DNA of 64,000 bases from Aeromicrobium choanae (GCF_900167475.1 NZ_LT796768.1:1736001-1800000), one strand, 5' to 3'; positions 15,268-24,343 are shown, counted from the stretch's first letter. Translations and numbers: made by a program. The notes: generated from the letters alone by a model not told the origin.

Positions 15268-16857
15268 ATGACCGGTTCCACAGCAGGCGTCGGGCCAGAC
15301 CCGGCACCCGTGACGTCCGGGTTGCTCCAGATGCGAGGCATCTCCAAGTCGTTCGGCGGAAGTCGGGCTCTGGACGGCGTCTCGATCGAGGTGAGACCCG
15401 GCTCGGTGCACGCACTGTGCGGCGCCAACGGCGCGGGGAAGTCGACCCTCGTGAAGATCCTGGCGGGCCTGGAGCGCGCCGACGAGGGCGAGATCCTCCT
15501 CGACGGCGCGCGCGTCGAGGTCGCCAACCCGCGTGACGCCGCCGACCTGGGCCTGAGCTTCATCCACCAGGAGCTGAACCTGGTGCCGAAGTTCTCGGTC
15601 CTGCGGAACATGGCGATGGGATCGGGCCACCCCGGCCGGTTCGGGATCCTGGACCTGCGCCGCCTGCGCCGCGAGGCGAAGGCGGTGCAGGAGCGGCTGG
15701 GCTTCGAGATCCCGCTCGACATCGAGGTCGAGCAGCTCTCCGTGTCCGACCGGTGGATGGTGTCGCTGGGGCGGTCGCTGATGCGCGACGCCCGGTTCAT
15801 CGCGATGGACGAGCCCACCGCCTCGTTCACCGACGAGGAGGCCAGCAAGCTGATGGCGGTGATCGAGGAGCTGACCTCCGACGGGGTGGGCATCCTGTAC
15901 GTCTCGCACCGCCTCGACGAGGTCCTGCAGGTGTCGGACACGATCACGGTGTTCCGCAACGGGCAGAAGGTCGCCACGCTGGACTCGGCCGAGACCGACC
16001 GCCAGGAGCTGACCACCCAGATCGTCGGCCGCGAGGTCGAGAAGCTGGTGTCGCGCCTGGAGGCCGAGGCCGACGAGAGCGTCGCCGAGACCCGTCCGGT
16101 GCGCCTGGGGGTGCGTGGCCTCAGCCGCGCCCCGCGGGTCCTCGGTGCCTCGTTCGACGTCCACGAGGGCGAGATCGTGGGCATCGCGGGCCTGGTCGGC
16201 GCCGGCCGCACCGAGCTGGCGCGGCTGCTGATCGGCGCCGATCGGGCGACCGCCGGCACCATGACGCTGGGTGGAGAGCCATACGCGCCCAAGTCGCCCC
16301 ACGACGCCCTGCGGGCCGGCATCGCGCTGGTGCCGGAGGAGCGTCGCAGCCAGGGTCTGGTCCTGACCGACACGGTCGAGAACAACCTGGCGATGGCCGA
16401 GCACGGATCGGCGCCGAGCATGCGGGCGCGGTTCCGGCCGAAGTCGTCGCGGTCCACGGGGCAGGCCCTGATGGAGCGCTTCTCCGTCAAGGCCCGCTCC
16501 ATCCGGGACACGGCCCACCACCTGAGCGGCGGCAACCAGCAGAAGGTCGTCGTCGGCAAGTACGTCCGGACCAATCCCGGACTGCTCGTCCTGGACGAGC
16601 CCACCGTCGGGGTGGACGTCGGCGCGCGCGCCGAGATCTACCGCATCATCACCGGACTGGCCTCGGAGGGGACTTCGGTCCTGGTCATCTCCAGCGACTT
16701 CGAGGAGCTCGCGATCTGCGACCGCGTCCTCGTGATGCGAGCGGGACAGCTGGTCGCCGAGGTGCCGGCCAGCGAGTTCGACGAGGACCACCTCACCGCC
16801 CTGTGCTTTGGAAGCTCCGAGAGCTCCGGCACCACCGAAACGGAGAAGCCCGCATGA
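15268..16857 (+). CDS. sugar-type ABC transporter ATP-binding protein (tandem ABC, RbsA-like)
   Basis: A 529-residue protein with two ABC domains in tandem, the usual layout for RbsA/MglA-type importers. Domain 1 has Walker A GANGAGKST at residues 52-60 and Walker B with Asp181-Glu182 (AMDEPTAS); its signature is degenerate (LSVSDRW). Domain 2 has the degenerate Walker A GLVGAGRTE usual for this family and the full signature LSGGNQQK. ATG 15268 was chosen over an in-frame ATG at 15214 because GAGGAGGAG lies just before it. The stop overlaps the permease ATG. It powers import of the ligand bound by the flanking lipoproteins. Confidence 0.92.
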   Translation: MTGSTAGVGPDPAPVTSGLLQMRGISKSFGGSRALDGVSIEVRPGSVHALCGANGAGKSTLVKILAGLERADEGEILLDGARVEVANPRDAADLGLSFIHQELNLVPKFSVLRNMAMGSGHPGRFGILDLRRLRREAKAVQERLGFEIPLDIEVEQLSVSDRWMVSLGRSLMRDARFIAMDEPTASFTDEEASKLMAVIEELTSDGVGILYVSHRLDEVLQVSDTITVFRNGQKVATLDSAETDRQELTTQIVGREVEKLVSRLEAEADESVAETRPVRLGVRGLSRAPRVLGASFDVHEGEIVGIAGLVGAGRTELARLLIGADRATAGTMTLGGEPYAPKSPHDALRAGIALVPEERRSQGLVLTDTVENNLAMAEHGSAPSMRARFRPKSSRSTGQALMERFSVKARSIRDTAHHLSGGNQQKVVVGKYVRTNPGLLVLDEPTVGVDVGARAEIYRIITGLASEGTSVLVISSDFEELAICDRVLVMRAGQLVAEVPASEFDEDHLTALCFGSSESSGTTETEKPA

Positions 16858-17852
16858 CCAGCCTGATGGAGAACGAACCGACCTCGGAAGCCCCGAAGTC
16901 AAACGCCCATTTCTTCGAGTGGTTCGGCCGGTACGGCGCGCTGCTCGTCCTCGCGGTGCTCATCATCGGCACGTCGATCCTGGCGCCGACCACCTTCCCG
17001 ACCGTCGACAACGCGATCAACATCCTGAACCAGAGCGCCCTGTCGGCGATCATCGCGATGGGCCTGACGTTCGTCCTGGTGACGGGCGAGTTCGACCTCA
17101 GCATCGGCAACACGGCGAGCCTCGCCGGCGTGACCGCGTGCGCGCTGATGGTCAATCAGAACCTCTCGATCCCGCTCGCGCTGGTCGCCATCTTGGTGGT
17201 CGGCGCGATCGTGGGCCTGATCAACGGGTTCGTCGTCACGTTCATGAACGTCTCGGCCCTGGTGGCGACACTGGGCGTCGGGACGATCGTCATCGGCGTG
17301 AACTACATGATCTCCGACGGCGCCCCCATCGCCCTGGGTGATCCGGACGCGTTCCTGGAGATCACGTTCGGCCGATTCCTCGGCATCCCGTACCCCGTCT
17401 TCATCATGCTGGTCATCGCCGCGCTGCTGTGGTGGCTGCTGAACCGGACGGTCCTGGGGCAGTCCATGCAGGCCGTGGGTGGCAACCGCGTCGCCGCCGA
17501 GCTGTCGGGCATCCGGGTCGACCGCGTGCGCGTCATCGCGTTCGTCGTGTGCTCGATGTGCGCGGCGGTCACCGGCTTCCTGCTGGCCTCCCGCACGGGC
17601 AGCGCCGCGGTCTCGGCCGGAGACACGTACCTGCTCAGCGCGTTCGCCGCGTCCTTCTTCGGCTCCGCCGTGCTGCGGGACGGGCAGTTCCACATCCTGG
17701 GCACGCTCGTCGGCGTCATCACCGTCTCGGTCGGCTTCAACTCCATCGCCCTGGTGGGACTCGAGACCTACTGGCAGTACTTCTTCCAGGGCCTGCTGCT
17801 GATCCTGGGCGTCGGCGTGGGAACGCTCGCCCGACGGCGAGCCGCCGCCTAG
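16854..17852 (+). CDS. sugar-type ABC transporter permease (RbsC-like)
   Basis: A 332-residue integral membrane protein with about nine to ten hydrophobic segments. It has the BPD_transp_2 hallmark TGEFDLSIGNTASLAG in the first third and the ATPase-docking loop AVGGNRVAAELSGIRV near residue 215. A cytosolic N-terminal stretch of about 25 residues precedes the first segment. As in other ribose-type importers, one permease gene implies a homodimer. The start overlaps the ATPase stop (ATGA). It is followed after 68 bases by the acyl-CoA dehydrogenase, without an evident terminator, so transport and catabolism are probably co-transcribed. Confidence 0.92.
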   Translation: MTSLMENEPTSEAPKSNAHFFEWFGRYGALLVLAVLIIGTSILAPTTFPTVDNAINILNQSALSAIIAMGLTFVLVTGEFDLSIGNTASLAGVTACALMVNQNLSIPLALVAILVVGAIVGLINGFVVTFMNVSALVATLGVGTIVIGVNYMISDGAPIALGDPDAFLEITFGRFLGIPYPVFIMLVIAALLWWLLNRTVLGQSMQAVGGNRVAAELSGIRVDRVRVIAFVVCSMCAAVTGFLLASRTGSAAVSAGDTYLLSAFAASFFGSAVLRDGQFHILGTLVGVITVSVGFNSIALVGLETYWQYFFQGLLLILGVGVGTLARRRAAA

Positions 17853-17920
17853 CGCCGCCACCCCCGACCAAACCCGCGGACGGCGAGATCCGGCGCCCGC
17901 ACCACCTCGAGGAGAGACCG

Positions 17921-19150
17921 ATGAACTTCGAACTCGACGCGATGACGCGTGAGTACCAGGACAAGCTGCAGGCCTTCATGGACGAGCACGTGTATCCGGC
18001 CGAGGCCGTGTACCACCAGCAGATGGCGGAGTCGGGCAACCCGAACTTCCACCCGCCGGTGCTGGAGGAGCTGAAGAAGACGGCGCGTTCGCTGGGTCTG
18101 TGGAACCTGTTCCACCCGCACAAGAACGAGGAGTGGGGGTCGCCGGGGCTGACGAACCTGCAGTACGCGCCGTTGGCGGAGATCACGGGTCGTAGCCCGT
18201 ACCTGGCTCCGGAGGCGATCAACTGCAACGCTCCGGACACCGGGAACATGGAGGTGCTGCAGCTGTTCGGCACCGCCGAGCACAAGGAGAAGTACCTCAA
18301 GCCGCTGCTCGCCGGTGAGATGGCGTCGGCGTTCTGCATGACCGAGCCCGCGGTGGCGAGCTCGGACGCGACGAATGTCGAGCTGCGGATGGTTCCCGAC
18401 GGCGACGAGTACGTGCTGAACGGTCGCAAGTGGTTCGCGTCGAACGCGTTGCACGCGAACTGCAAGGTCCTGATCGTGATGGGCAAGACGAACCTCGAGG
18501 CCGAGACGCACCGTCAGCAGTCGATGATGGTCGTCCCGATCGACACCCCCGGCGTCACCGTGGTGCGTGGTCTTCCGGTGTTCGGCTACCTGGACCGTGA
18601 GGGCCACGCGGAGATCCTGTTCGAGGACGTCCGGGTTCCCAAGACGGCGCTGCTGGCGGGCGAGGGCGATGGCTTCATGATCAGCCAGGCCCGTCTGGGT
18701 CCGGGCCGGATCCATCACTGCATGCGCTCGATCGGCATGGCCGAGCGGGCGCTGGACCTGATGATCGACCGGGCCCAGTCGCGGACCACGTTCGGTCAGC
18801 CGGTCGCGGACCGCTCGAACATCCAGGACTGGATCGCCGAGGCCCGCATCGAGATCGAGGCGACCCGTCTGCTGGTGCTCAAGACGGCGTGGCTGATGGA
18901 CACCGTGGGCAACCAGAAGGCTCGGGTGGAGATCGCCGCGATCAAGGTCAAGGCGCCCGAGATCGCGCTGAAGATCATCGACCGCGCGATCCAGGTCCAC
19001 GGCGGCGGTGGCGTCACCGACGACTTCCCGCTGGCCTCGTTCTACGCCCACCAGCGCACCCTGCGGATCGCCGACGGACCCGACGAGGTCCACAAGCGCA
19101 CCCTCGCCCGCGTCGAGCTGCGCCGCCGCGGTTCGGAGCGTGGTCTCTGA
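17921..19150 (+). CDS. acyl-CoA dehydrogenase, ACAD10/11 type
   Basis: A 409-residue flavin-dependent acyl-CoA dehydrogenase-fold enzyme. It carries motifs characteristic of the ACAD10/ACAD11 subgroup: NAPDTGNMEVL, FCMTEPAVASSDATN, RLGPGRIHHCMR and IADGPDEVH. Subgroup members work with a phosphotransferase-fold kinase on 4-hydroxyacyl-CoA: the kinase phosphorylates the 4-hydroxyl, and the dehydrogenase-like partner removes the phosphate and helps convert the chain to 3-hydroxyacyl-CoA (LvaC in Pseudomonas levulinate use). The matching kinase is encoded two genes downstream at 19896. Start 17921 has GAGGAGAG upstream. Its third-base composition (more G/T at wobble positions near 18.0-18.8 kb) differs slightly from its neighbours, which may reflect recent acquisition. 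Confidence 0.92.
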   Translation: MNFELDAMTREYQDKLQAFMDEHVYPAEAVYHQQMAESGNPNFHPPVLEELKKTARSLGLWNLFHPHKNEEWGSPGLTNLQYAPLAEITGRSPYLAPEAINCNAPDTGNMEVLQLFGTAEHKEKYLKPLLAGEMASAFCMTEPAVASSDATNVELRMVPDGDEYVLNGRKWFASNALHANCKVLIVMGKTNLEAETHRQQSMMVVPIDTPGVTVVRGLPVFGYLDREGHAEILFEDVRVPKTALLAGEGDGFMISQARLGPGRIHHCMRSIGMAERALDLMIDRAQSRTTFGQPVADRSNIQDWIAEARIEIEATRLLVLKTAWLMDTVGNQKARVEIAAIKVKAPEIALKIIDRAIQVHGGGGVTDDFPLASFYAHQRTLRIADGPDEVHKRTLARVELRRRGSERGL

Positions 19151-19899
19151 TGGATCTCGGACTCGCCGGTCGTACCGCCGTGGTGACGGGCGCGTCGCGA
19201 GGCATCGGCCTCGCGATCGCCCACGCCCTGCACGCGGAGGGCGCGAACGTCGTCCTGACCGCACGCAAGGAGGGGGACGCCGAGTCGGCCGCCCGCGAGG
19301 TGGGTGAGCGCGCCCTCGGCATCGGGGCCCACGTCACCGACGAGGAGGCGTCCCGGGCCTGCCTCGAGCGCACGCTCGAGCGGTTCGGCAGCATCGACGT
19401 CCTCGTCAACAACGCCGGCACCAACCCCGCGTTCGGCTCCCTCGTCGAGCAGCAGCACTCGCGGTTCGCCAAGACGCTCGACGTGAACCTGTGGGGTCCG
19501 ACGCTGTGGACCCAGCTGGCGTACGAGTTCTGGATGGGTGAGCACGGCGGCTCCGTGGTGCACACCGCGTCGCTCGGCGCGTTCGCCGTGGGCCCGAACC
19601 TCGCGGTCTACCACGCCTCGAAGGCGGCCCTGGTCCACCTGACTCGCCACCAGGCGCAGGAGCTGGGCCCGGGCATCAGGGTCAACGCGGTCGCCCCCGG
19701 CGTCGTGCGGACCCGCCTGGCCGAGGAGCTGTGGAAGGAGCACGAGGAGGCCGTCGCGGCGAACACGCCGCTGCGCCGGATCGGCGAGCCGGAGGACATC
19801 GGCTCGGCCGTCGCGTTCCTCGCGGGCTCCACCGCGAGCTGGATCACGGGCGAGACCCTCGTGATCGACGGCGGACAGCGCTTCGGGAGCGGTAAGTGA
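19150..19899 (+). CDS. SDR family oxidoreductase
   Basis: A 249-residue classical SDR with TGASRGIGLAIA at residues 14-25, NNAGTNP, the catalytic segment HTASLGAF with Tyr-His-Ala-Ser-Lys (YHASK), and the family-typical end WITGETLVIDGGQRFG. NADP(H) preference is suggested by TARKEG. Its ATG shares one base with the preceding stop (TGATG), and its stop overlaps the kinase start. It likely acts on the hydroxyacyl- or ketoacyl-CoA intermediates made by the neighbouring ACAD11-type enzyme and kinase. Confidence 0.92.
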   Translation: MDLGLAGRTAVVTGASRGIGLAIAHALHAEGANVVLTARKEGDAESAAREVGERALGIGAHVTDEEASRACLERTLERFGSIDVLVNNAGTNPAFGSLVEQQHSRFAKTLDVNLWGPTLWTQLAYEFWMGEHGGSVVHTASLGAFAVGPNLAVYHASKAALVHLTRHQAQELGPGIRVNAVAPGVVRTRLAEELWKEHEEAVAANTPLRRIGEPEDIGSAVAFLAGSTASWITGETLVIDGGQRFGSGK

Positions 19900-20951
19900 C
19901 GGTCGCACTCGACCTGACAGCCCTCGGCGGCTGGATGCGTGGCCGCGGCGTCGACGTGGGCGGGACGATCTCCGCGACCCGCGTCGGCCGCGGCCAGTCC
20001 AACCTGACGTACCGCCTCGAGGACGAGGGGGGCCGGACGTGGATCGCGCGCCGGCCCCCGCTCGGCGAGCTGCTCGCGTCGGCGCACGACGTGGTGCGCG
20101 AGCACCGCATCCTCGCGGCGCTGCAGGAGACGCCCGTCCCCGTCCCCGCGCTCGTCGGCGTGTGCGAGGACGAGCGGGTCGCCGACGTGCCCGTCGTCGT
20201 GATGGAGCACGTCGACGGCATCGTGCTGGACCAGATGGAGATCGCCGAGTCGCTCACCCTCGACGCCCGCCGCCGGCTGGGGCTCGAGATCGCCCGCACC
20301 CTCGCGGCGATCCACGCGGTCGACGTCGACGCGGTCGGGCTCGGCGACCTCGCGTCGCGCTCGCCCTACGCCGAGCGCCAGCTCAAGCGCTGGTCCCGCC
20401 AGTTCGAGGCGAGCAGGACGGTCGAGCGCCCCGACCTCGACGCGCTGACGGCGCTCCTGCACGACCACGTCCCGCCGCCGGGCGACCTGTCCCTGGTGCA
20501 CGGGGACTTCCACATCCGCAACGTGATCGTCGACGGCGAGGACGGCACGGTGCGCACCGTCCTGGACTGGGAGCTGTCGACCCTGGGCGACCCGATGGCT
20601 GACATCGGCAGCACCCTGGCCTACTGGCCCGAGGCCGGCGAGGCCCCCAGTGGGCTGTTCGCGGCCTCGACGCTGCCCGGCTTCCCCACTCGCGACGAGC
20701 TGGCGCAGGCCTACCTCGACGCCTCCGGGCGCGACGGCGGGACGCTCGCCTTCTGGCACGTCCTGGGCATCTGGAAGGTCGCGATCATCAGCGAGGGCGT
20801 CTACCGGCGCACCCTCGACAACCCGGCCAACACCGCCGAGGGCGGCGCGCCCACCCCCGAACGCATCCAGGGCGTCATCGACCACGCCTGGCACGTCGCC
20901 GAGACGACCGGACTCGCCGGTCGCCTCACCACCCCGAGAGGACGTCCATGA
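19896..20951 (+). CDS. phosphotransferase family protein (ACAD11 kinase-domain / LvaA-like)
   Basis: A 351-residue aminoglycoside-phosphotransferase-fold kinase. It matches the N-terminal kinase domain of ACAD10/11: GRGQSNLTYRL nucleotide loop, WIARRPPLGELLASAH, TPVPVPALVGVCEDE, catalytic loop HGDFHIRN with Asp204, and metal-binding DWELSTLGDP with Asp224. In animals this domain is fused to the dehydrogenase; here, as in bacterial Lva operons, it is a separate protein. The expected reaction is ATP-dependent phosphorylation of the 4-hydroxyl of a hydroxyacyl-CoA. The GTG start overlaps the SDR stop (GTGA). The substrate chain is not known. Confidence 0.9.
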   Translation: MTVALDLTALGGWMRGRGVDVGGTISATRVGRGQSNLTYRLEDEGGRTWIARRPPLGELLASAHDVVREHRILAALQETPVPVPALVGVCEDERVADVPVVVMEHVDGIVLDQMEIAESLTLDARRRLGLEIARTLAAIHAVDVDAVGLGDLASRSPYAERQLKRWSRQFEASRTVERPDLDALTALLHDHVPPPGDLSLVHGDFHIRNVIVDGEDGTVRTVLDWELSTLGDPMADIGSTLAYWPEAGEAPSGLFAASTLPGFPTRDELAQAYLDASGRDGGTLAFWHVLGIWKVAIISEGVYRRTLDNPANTAEGGAPTPERIQGVIDHAWHVAETTGLAGRLTTPRGRP

Positions 20952-21910
20952 CCGAGAACGCCGCCCCCGACACCGAGGCCGTCCTGGCCGACTCGCCCAA
21001 GAACTGGGGCAAGTGGGGCCCCGACGACGAGGTGGGCTCACTGAACTACCTCGGCCCGCAGGAGGCCGTCCGCGGCGCCGCGGCCATCGTCTCCGGTGAG
21101 ACCTTCACGCTGCAGGTCCCGATGGGCGACCCCGGTGGCGATCCCGTGTGGCCGGGGCGCGAGCCGATCCAGCGCCAGAACATCATGGACGAGGGATTCT
21201 TCCAGCGCGGCGAGGGGGACGAGACGCCCGGCGGCGCGCACTACGCCGACGACAAGGCGACGATCTTCCTTCAGGCGTCCACGCAGTACGACGCCCTCGG
21301 TCACGTCTGGATCGGCGGCAAGATCTGGAACGGCTTCGACGCCACGGAGACCGTCGGCGAGATGCGCAAGGCCTCGGTGCTGCCCATCGCCCAGAAGGGC
21401 ATCGTCGGTCGCGGCATCCTCATCGACATGGCCCGCCACCGCGGGAAGGCGCACCTGGACAAGGGCGAGACGTTCACGCACGAGGACCTCGTGGAGGCCG
21501 CGAAGGCCCAGGGTCAGGAGATCGAGCCGCGTGACGTGCTGCTGATCCGGACCGGGTTCATCGGGCACTGGTACGAGACGACCCCCGAGGACTTCTACGC
21601 CGACTTCTGCGAGCCCGGCCTGACCTACTCGCCCGAGCTCGTCGAGTGGTTCCAGCGGATGGAGATCCCGAACCTCGTCACCGACACCATCGCGAACGAG
21701 GTCACGATGGACCCGAACCACGGCGTGGTGCTGCCGCTGCACAGCGCGCTCATGCGGAACCTCGGCGTCACCTTCACCGAGATCGCGTGGCTCGACGACC
21801 TCGCCGCGGCGTGCGCGGCGGACGGACGGTGGACGTTCCTCTACACCGCCGCGCCGCTCAAGGTCGTCGGCGGCACCGGCGCGCCCGTCAATCCGGTCGT
21901 GATCCGGTGA
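20948..21910 (+). CDS. cyclase family protein (kynurenine formamidase-like fold)
   Basis: A 320-residue member of the Pfam cyclase family (PF04199), metal-dependent hydrolases that include kynurenine formamidase and isatin hydrolase. Visible family features are WGPDDEVGSLNYL near residue 25, the metal-site neighbourhood YDALGHVW, and VLLIRTGFIGHWY. The usual HxGTHxD motif is replaced by the QYDALGHVW type seen in longer actinobacterial members. It could open a lactone, lactam or amide ring. The ATG overlaps the kinase stop (ATGA), so it is the last enzyme gene of this operon before the TetR gene. Confidence 0.88.
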   Translation: MTENAAPDTEAVLADSPKNWGKWGPDDEVGSLNYLGPQEAVRGAAAIVSGETFTLQVPMGDPGGDPVWPGREPIQRQNIMDEGFFQRGEGDETPGGAHYADDKATIFLQASTQYDALGHVWIGGKIWNGFDATETVGEMRKASVLPIAQKGIVGRGILIDMARHRGKAHLDKGETFTHEDLVEAAKAQGQEIEPRDVLLIRTGFIGHWYETTPEDFYADFCEPGLTYSPELVEWFQRMEIPNLVTDTIANEVTMDPNHGVVLPLHSALMRNLGVTFTEIAWLDDLAAACAADGRWTFLYTAAPLKVVGGTGAPVNPVVIR

Positions 21911-21928
21911 GCCCGGTCACGCCGAGCA

Positions 21929-21942
21929 TTACCGCGCAGTAA
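21929..21942. promoter_or_regulatory. operator candidate TTAC-N6-GTAA before the TetR gene
   Basis: An inverted repeat TTAC-CGCGCA-GTAA located 13 bases before the TetR start. The position suits autoregulation. It does not resemble the TGAA-type operators, which argues weakly against this TetR being their cognate repressor. Confidence 0.4.
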
Positions 21943-21955
21943 GATCTGTGACGTC

Positions 21956-22645
21956 ATGAGCGAAGTGGAAGCAGAGGAAGTCGTTCGCGAGCTGCCGACC
22001 CTGGTCGACACCTCGCGCGTCCGGGAGATGCCCACCACGGCCCGCGGCGTGCGCACGCGCGCCGCCCTGGTGGCCACGGCCCGCAACGTGTTCGAGCGGG
22101 ACGGGTTCATCAACTCGCGCCTCGCCGACATCACGGCCGGGGCGAACTGCTCGATCGGCACGTTCTACACCTACTTCGACAGCAAGGAGGAGATCTTCAC
22201 CGCTGTCATGCAGGCGGCGGCCGACGACATGCTCCACCCCGGCCTGCCGCGGGTGGACGACGACCTCAGCAACGTGGCCGCGATCCTCGACGCCAGCAAC
22301 CGCGCGTACGTCGAGGCGTACAAGCGCAACGCGAAGCTGAACCTGCTGCTCGAGCAGGTCGCGACGATCGACCCGAACTTCCGCCAGCTGCGCCTCGAGC
22401 GGGCCAAGGCGTTCGCCGAGCGCAACGCGCGGTGGATCAAGCGGCTCCAGGACGCGGGCTACGCCAATCCCGAGCTCGATCCGTACATGACGGCGCGGGC
22501 GCTCTCGCCGATCCTCGGGCGTCTGGCGTACCACGTGTACGCCCTCGAGGAGCCGGGCATGAGTGACGACTCGATCGTCCAGACGGCGACGCGGGTCTGG
22601 CTCGACGCGCTCGGTGTCCCGCTCGACGGCTCGAAGCGGGCCTGA
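21956..22645 (+). CDS. TetR/AcrR family transcriptional regulator
   Basis: A 229-residue TetR-type repressor. After a 25-residue polar N-terminal extension, the helix-turn-helix spans about residues 30-78 (RTRAALVATARNVFERDG, then IGTFYTYFDSKEEIF). The C-terminal ligand domain is mostly helical with LNLLLEQVATIDPNF. It lies 45 bases downstream of the cyclase gene on the same strand and is the nearest regulator to the ACAD11-type cluster. It is therefore the best local candidate for controlling it, with an acyl-CoA as likely effector, as for many TetR proteins of lipid catabolism. Effector and targets are inferred. Confidence 0.9.
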   Translation: MSEVEAEEVVRELPTLVDTSRVREMPTTARGVRTRAALVATARNVFERDGFINSRLADITAGANCSIGTFYTYFDSKEEIFTAVMQAAADDMLHPGLPRVDDDLSNVAAILDASNRAYVEAYKRNAKLNLLLEQVATIDPNFRQLRLERAKAFAERNARWIKRLQDAGYANPELDPYMTARALSPILGRLAYHVYALEEPGMSDDSIVQTATRVWLDALGVPLDGSKRA

Positions 22646-22651
22646 CGCGGC

Positions 22652-23404
22652 TCAGTCGAATCCAACGAAGTGGGCGACGTCGTCCACCGACTCGCGCGCC
22701 GAGCGCACGTGGTTGGCGGCGAAGTCCTCGTCCGGGTAGCCCAGCGCGACCGCCGTGAAGATCACGTGGTCGTCGGGGATGCCCGCCTCGCGCCGAACCG
22801 CGGCTCCCTGCATGATGCCCTGGCTGTTGATCACGGTGCCGAGTCCCCGCGACCACGCCGACAGCACGAGCGCGTGGACGACGGCGCCCAGGTCGAAGTG
22901 CGCGATCGGGCCCACGGGCTCGAGGCTGCGATCGTGCGCGATGACGATCGAGACGGGCGCGTCGAACTGACGGAACCCCCGCATGGTCCAGTCGAGACGG
23001 GCCTCCTGGTCCTCGCGGGCGATCCCCATCGCGCCGAAGAGGCGCTTGGCGATGTCGACCTGGCGGTCGCGGTGCACGCCCTCGTAGCGCTCGGCCACGG
23101 TCACGTCGCGCTGGATCGGGGCTCCGGCCAGCATGAGCCGCGTGTTCTCCTCGCGGATGCGGTCGAGGACCTCGCCGGAGATGACGTGGAACTTCCACGG
23201 CTGGGTGTTCATCGACGACGGCGAGAGGACGGCATCGGCCAGGATCTCGCGGATGACCTCCTGGGGCACGGGGTCCGGGCGATAGCCGCGGATGCTGCGC
23301 CGGCTGCGCAGGAGCTCGCCCAGCGAGGCGTCCGTTCCGGCGCCCGTGCTGCCCGCGAGGAGGGACGAGGGCGCGCGGGTGGCCGAGGGCGCTTCGGAAG
23401 TCAT
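22652..23404 (-). CDS. nitroreductase family protein
   Basis: A 250-residue FMN-dependent nitroreductase with RSRRSIRGYRPDPVPQEVI at the N-terminus, SPSSMNTQPWKFHV for FMN contact, and TAVALGYPDEDF near the end. It differs from the nitroreductase at 2301 by a longer N-terminus. It likely reduces an activated double bond or nitro group. The start at ATG 23404 leaves operator C (23408-23427) directly upstream; an alternative in-frame ATG at 23416 would put part of the operator inside the gene. It is divergent from the hydrolase at 23480 and converges on the TetR gene with 6 bases between them. Confidence 0.88.
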   Translation of the reverse strand: MTSEAPSATRAPSSLLAGSTGAGTDASLGELLRSRRSIRGYRPDPVPQEVIREILADAVLSPSSMNTQPWKFHVISGEVLDRIREENTRLMLAGAPIQRDVTVAERYEGVHRDRQVDIAKRLFGAMGIAREDQEARLDWTMRGFRQFDAPVSIVIAHDRSLEPVGPIAHFDLGAVVHALVLSAWSRGLGTVINSQGIMQGAAVRREAGIPDDHVIFTAVALGYPDEDFAANHVRSARESVDDVAHFVGFD

Positions 23405-23407
23405 AGG

Positions 23408-23427
23408 TGAAATCATATTCGGTTTCA
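23408..23427. promoter_or_regulatory. operator C: TGAA-N12-TTCA dyad in a divergent promoter
   Basis: TGAAATCATA faces TTCGGTTTCA. It lies 3 bases before the nitroreductase start on the minus strand and 53 bases before the hydrolase start on the plus strand, so it can repress both. It is one of five related operators. Confidence 0.6.
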
Positions 23428-23446
23428 GGTTAGTGTGACCCGAGAC

Positions 23447-23462
23447 AGTGACGCAGGTCACA
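23447..23462. promoter_or_regulatory. CRP-like site C
   Basis: AGTGA-N6-TCACA containing the perfect inverted repeat GTGAC-GCAG-GTCAC. It is nearly identical to site B2 at 11697 and is located 18 bases before the hydrolase start. Confidence 0.45.
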
Positions 23463-23479
23463 CGAGAGGATCCCCCCAC

Positions 23480-24289
23480 ATGACGACGATCAACGCAGCA
23501 GGCACGACCTTCAATGTCGAGGACACCGGGGAGGACGACCTCCCCGCCGTCGTCTGCCTCCACTCGCTCTTCCTCGACCACCGCATGTTCGACGGCCTGG
23601 TGGAGGCCGGCCGAGGGCGGTTCCGGTTCGTCCTGCCCGAGTTCCGCGGTCAGGGCGCGAGCGCGCCCGCCGAGTCCGACGAGGTCACGATGGAGCAGGC
23701 CGCGGGCGACACCGCCGCCGTGCTCGATGAGCTCGGCCTGCAGGACTCCCTCGTGGTGGCGTCGTCGATGGGCGGCGACGTCGCGGCACGGCTGGCCGCC
23801 TACCGGCCCGACCTGGTGCGGGCACTCGCCTTCGTCGGCTCGTCCGTTCGTGGCGAGCCCGCCGAGAAGGTGGAGGAGTACGTGGCGTTCGCGACGAACG
23901 CCGCCCAGCAGGGCTTCGTCGACGACCGGCTGGAGTTCCTGCAGCAGGTGATGCTTGGCCGGTCGACGCTCGAGGACCCGCAGAAGAAGGACGTGGTGGA
24001 CCTGTGGTCGGGACGGATGAGCGAGCTCGGCGCCGACCTGCTGCCCGCGATGGTGGGGGTCATGCGCCGCAAGGACGCCACGCCCCTGCTGCCGTCGATC
24101 GGCGTCCCGGCCCTCGTGGTCTCGGGCGAGGAGTGCCCGGTGCGGCCGCCGGACTGGGCCGCCGAGCTGGCCGACGGCCTGCCCGACTCGGAGCTGGTGA
24201 TGGTGCCGCGCTGCGGGCACAGCCCGCTGCTCGAGGCACCCGACACGGTGGTACCGAAGGTGCTGGACTTCCTGGCCGCCCACGCCTGA
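23480..24289 (+). CDS. alpha/beta hydrolase (enol-lactone-hydrolase-like)
   Basis: A 269-residue alpha/beta-hydrolase of the 3-oxoadipate enol-lactonase type. Motifs are VVCLHSLFLDHRMFDGL for the oxyanion region, LPEFRGQGAS, the nucleophile elbow VASSMGGD, where the first glycine of GxSxG is Ala, and the histidine in RCGHSPLLEAP. It probably opens a lactone or cleaves an ester in the cytosol. ATG 23480 is preceded by GAGAGGATC. Operator C and a CRP-like site lie upstream, shared with the divergent nitroreductase. A strong terminator follows at 24296. Confidence 0.88.
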   Translation: MTTINAAGTTFNVEDTGEDDLPAVVCLHSLFLDHRMFDGLVEAGRGRFRFVLPEFRGQGASAPAESDEVTMEQAAGDTAAVLDELGLQDSLVVASSMGGDVAARLAAYRPDLVRALAFVGSSVRGEPAEKVEEYVAFATNAAQQGFVDDRLEFLQQVMLGRSTLEDPQKKDVVDLWSGRMSELGADLLPAMVGVMRRKDATPLLPSIGVPALVVSGEECPVRPPDWAAELADGLPDSELVMVPRCGHSPLLEAPDTVVPKVLDFLAAHA

Positions 24290-24295
24290 CGCACG

Positions 24296-24329
24296 ACGGC
24301 GCCGGAGCGATCTCTCGCTCCGGCGCCGT
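24296..24329. terminator. bidirectional terminator hairpin
   Basis: A perfect 15-bp stem, ACGGCGCCGGAGCGA and its complement, around the loop TCTC. It lies between the convergent hydrolase (ends 24289) and reductase (ends 24344) genes and can end both transcripts. Confidence 0.85.
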
Positions 24330-24343
24330 TCGCGTGGGGTCGG

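Noticed and set aside
13869..16604. Minus-strand open frame of about 900 codons across SDR, binding protein and ATPase genes
   Set aside because: It spans several well-supported plus-strand genes and encodes low-complexity Ser/Arg-rich sequence.
22652..24283. Nitroreductase extended to a 543-residue protein
   Set aside because: The extension runs antisense through the hydrolase at 23480 and across operator C; the family sequence begins after ATG 23404.
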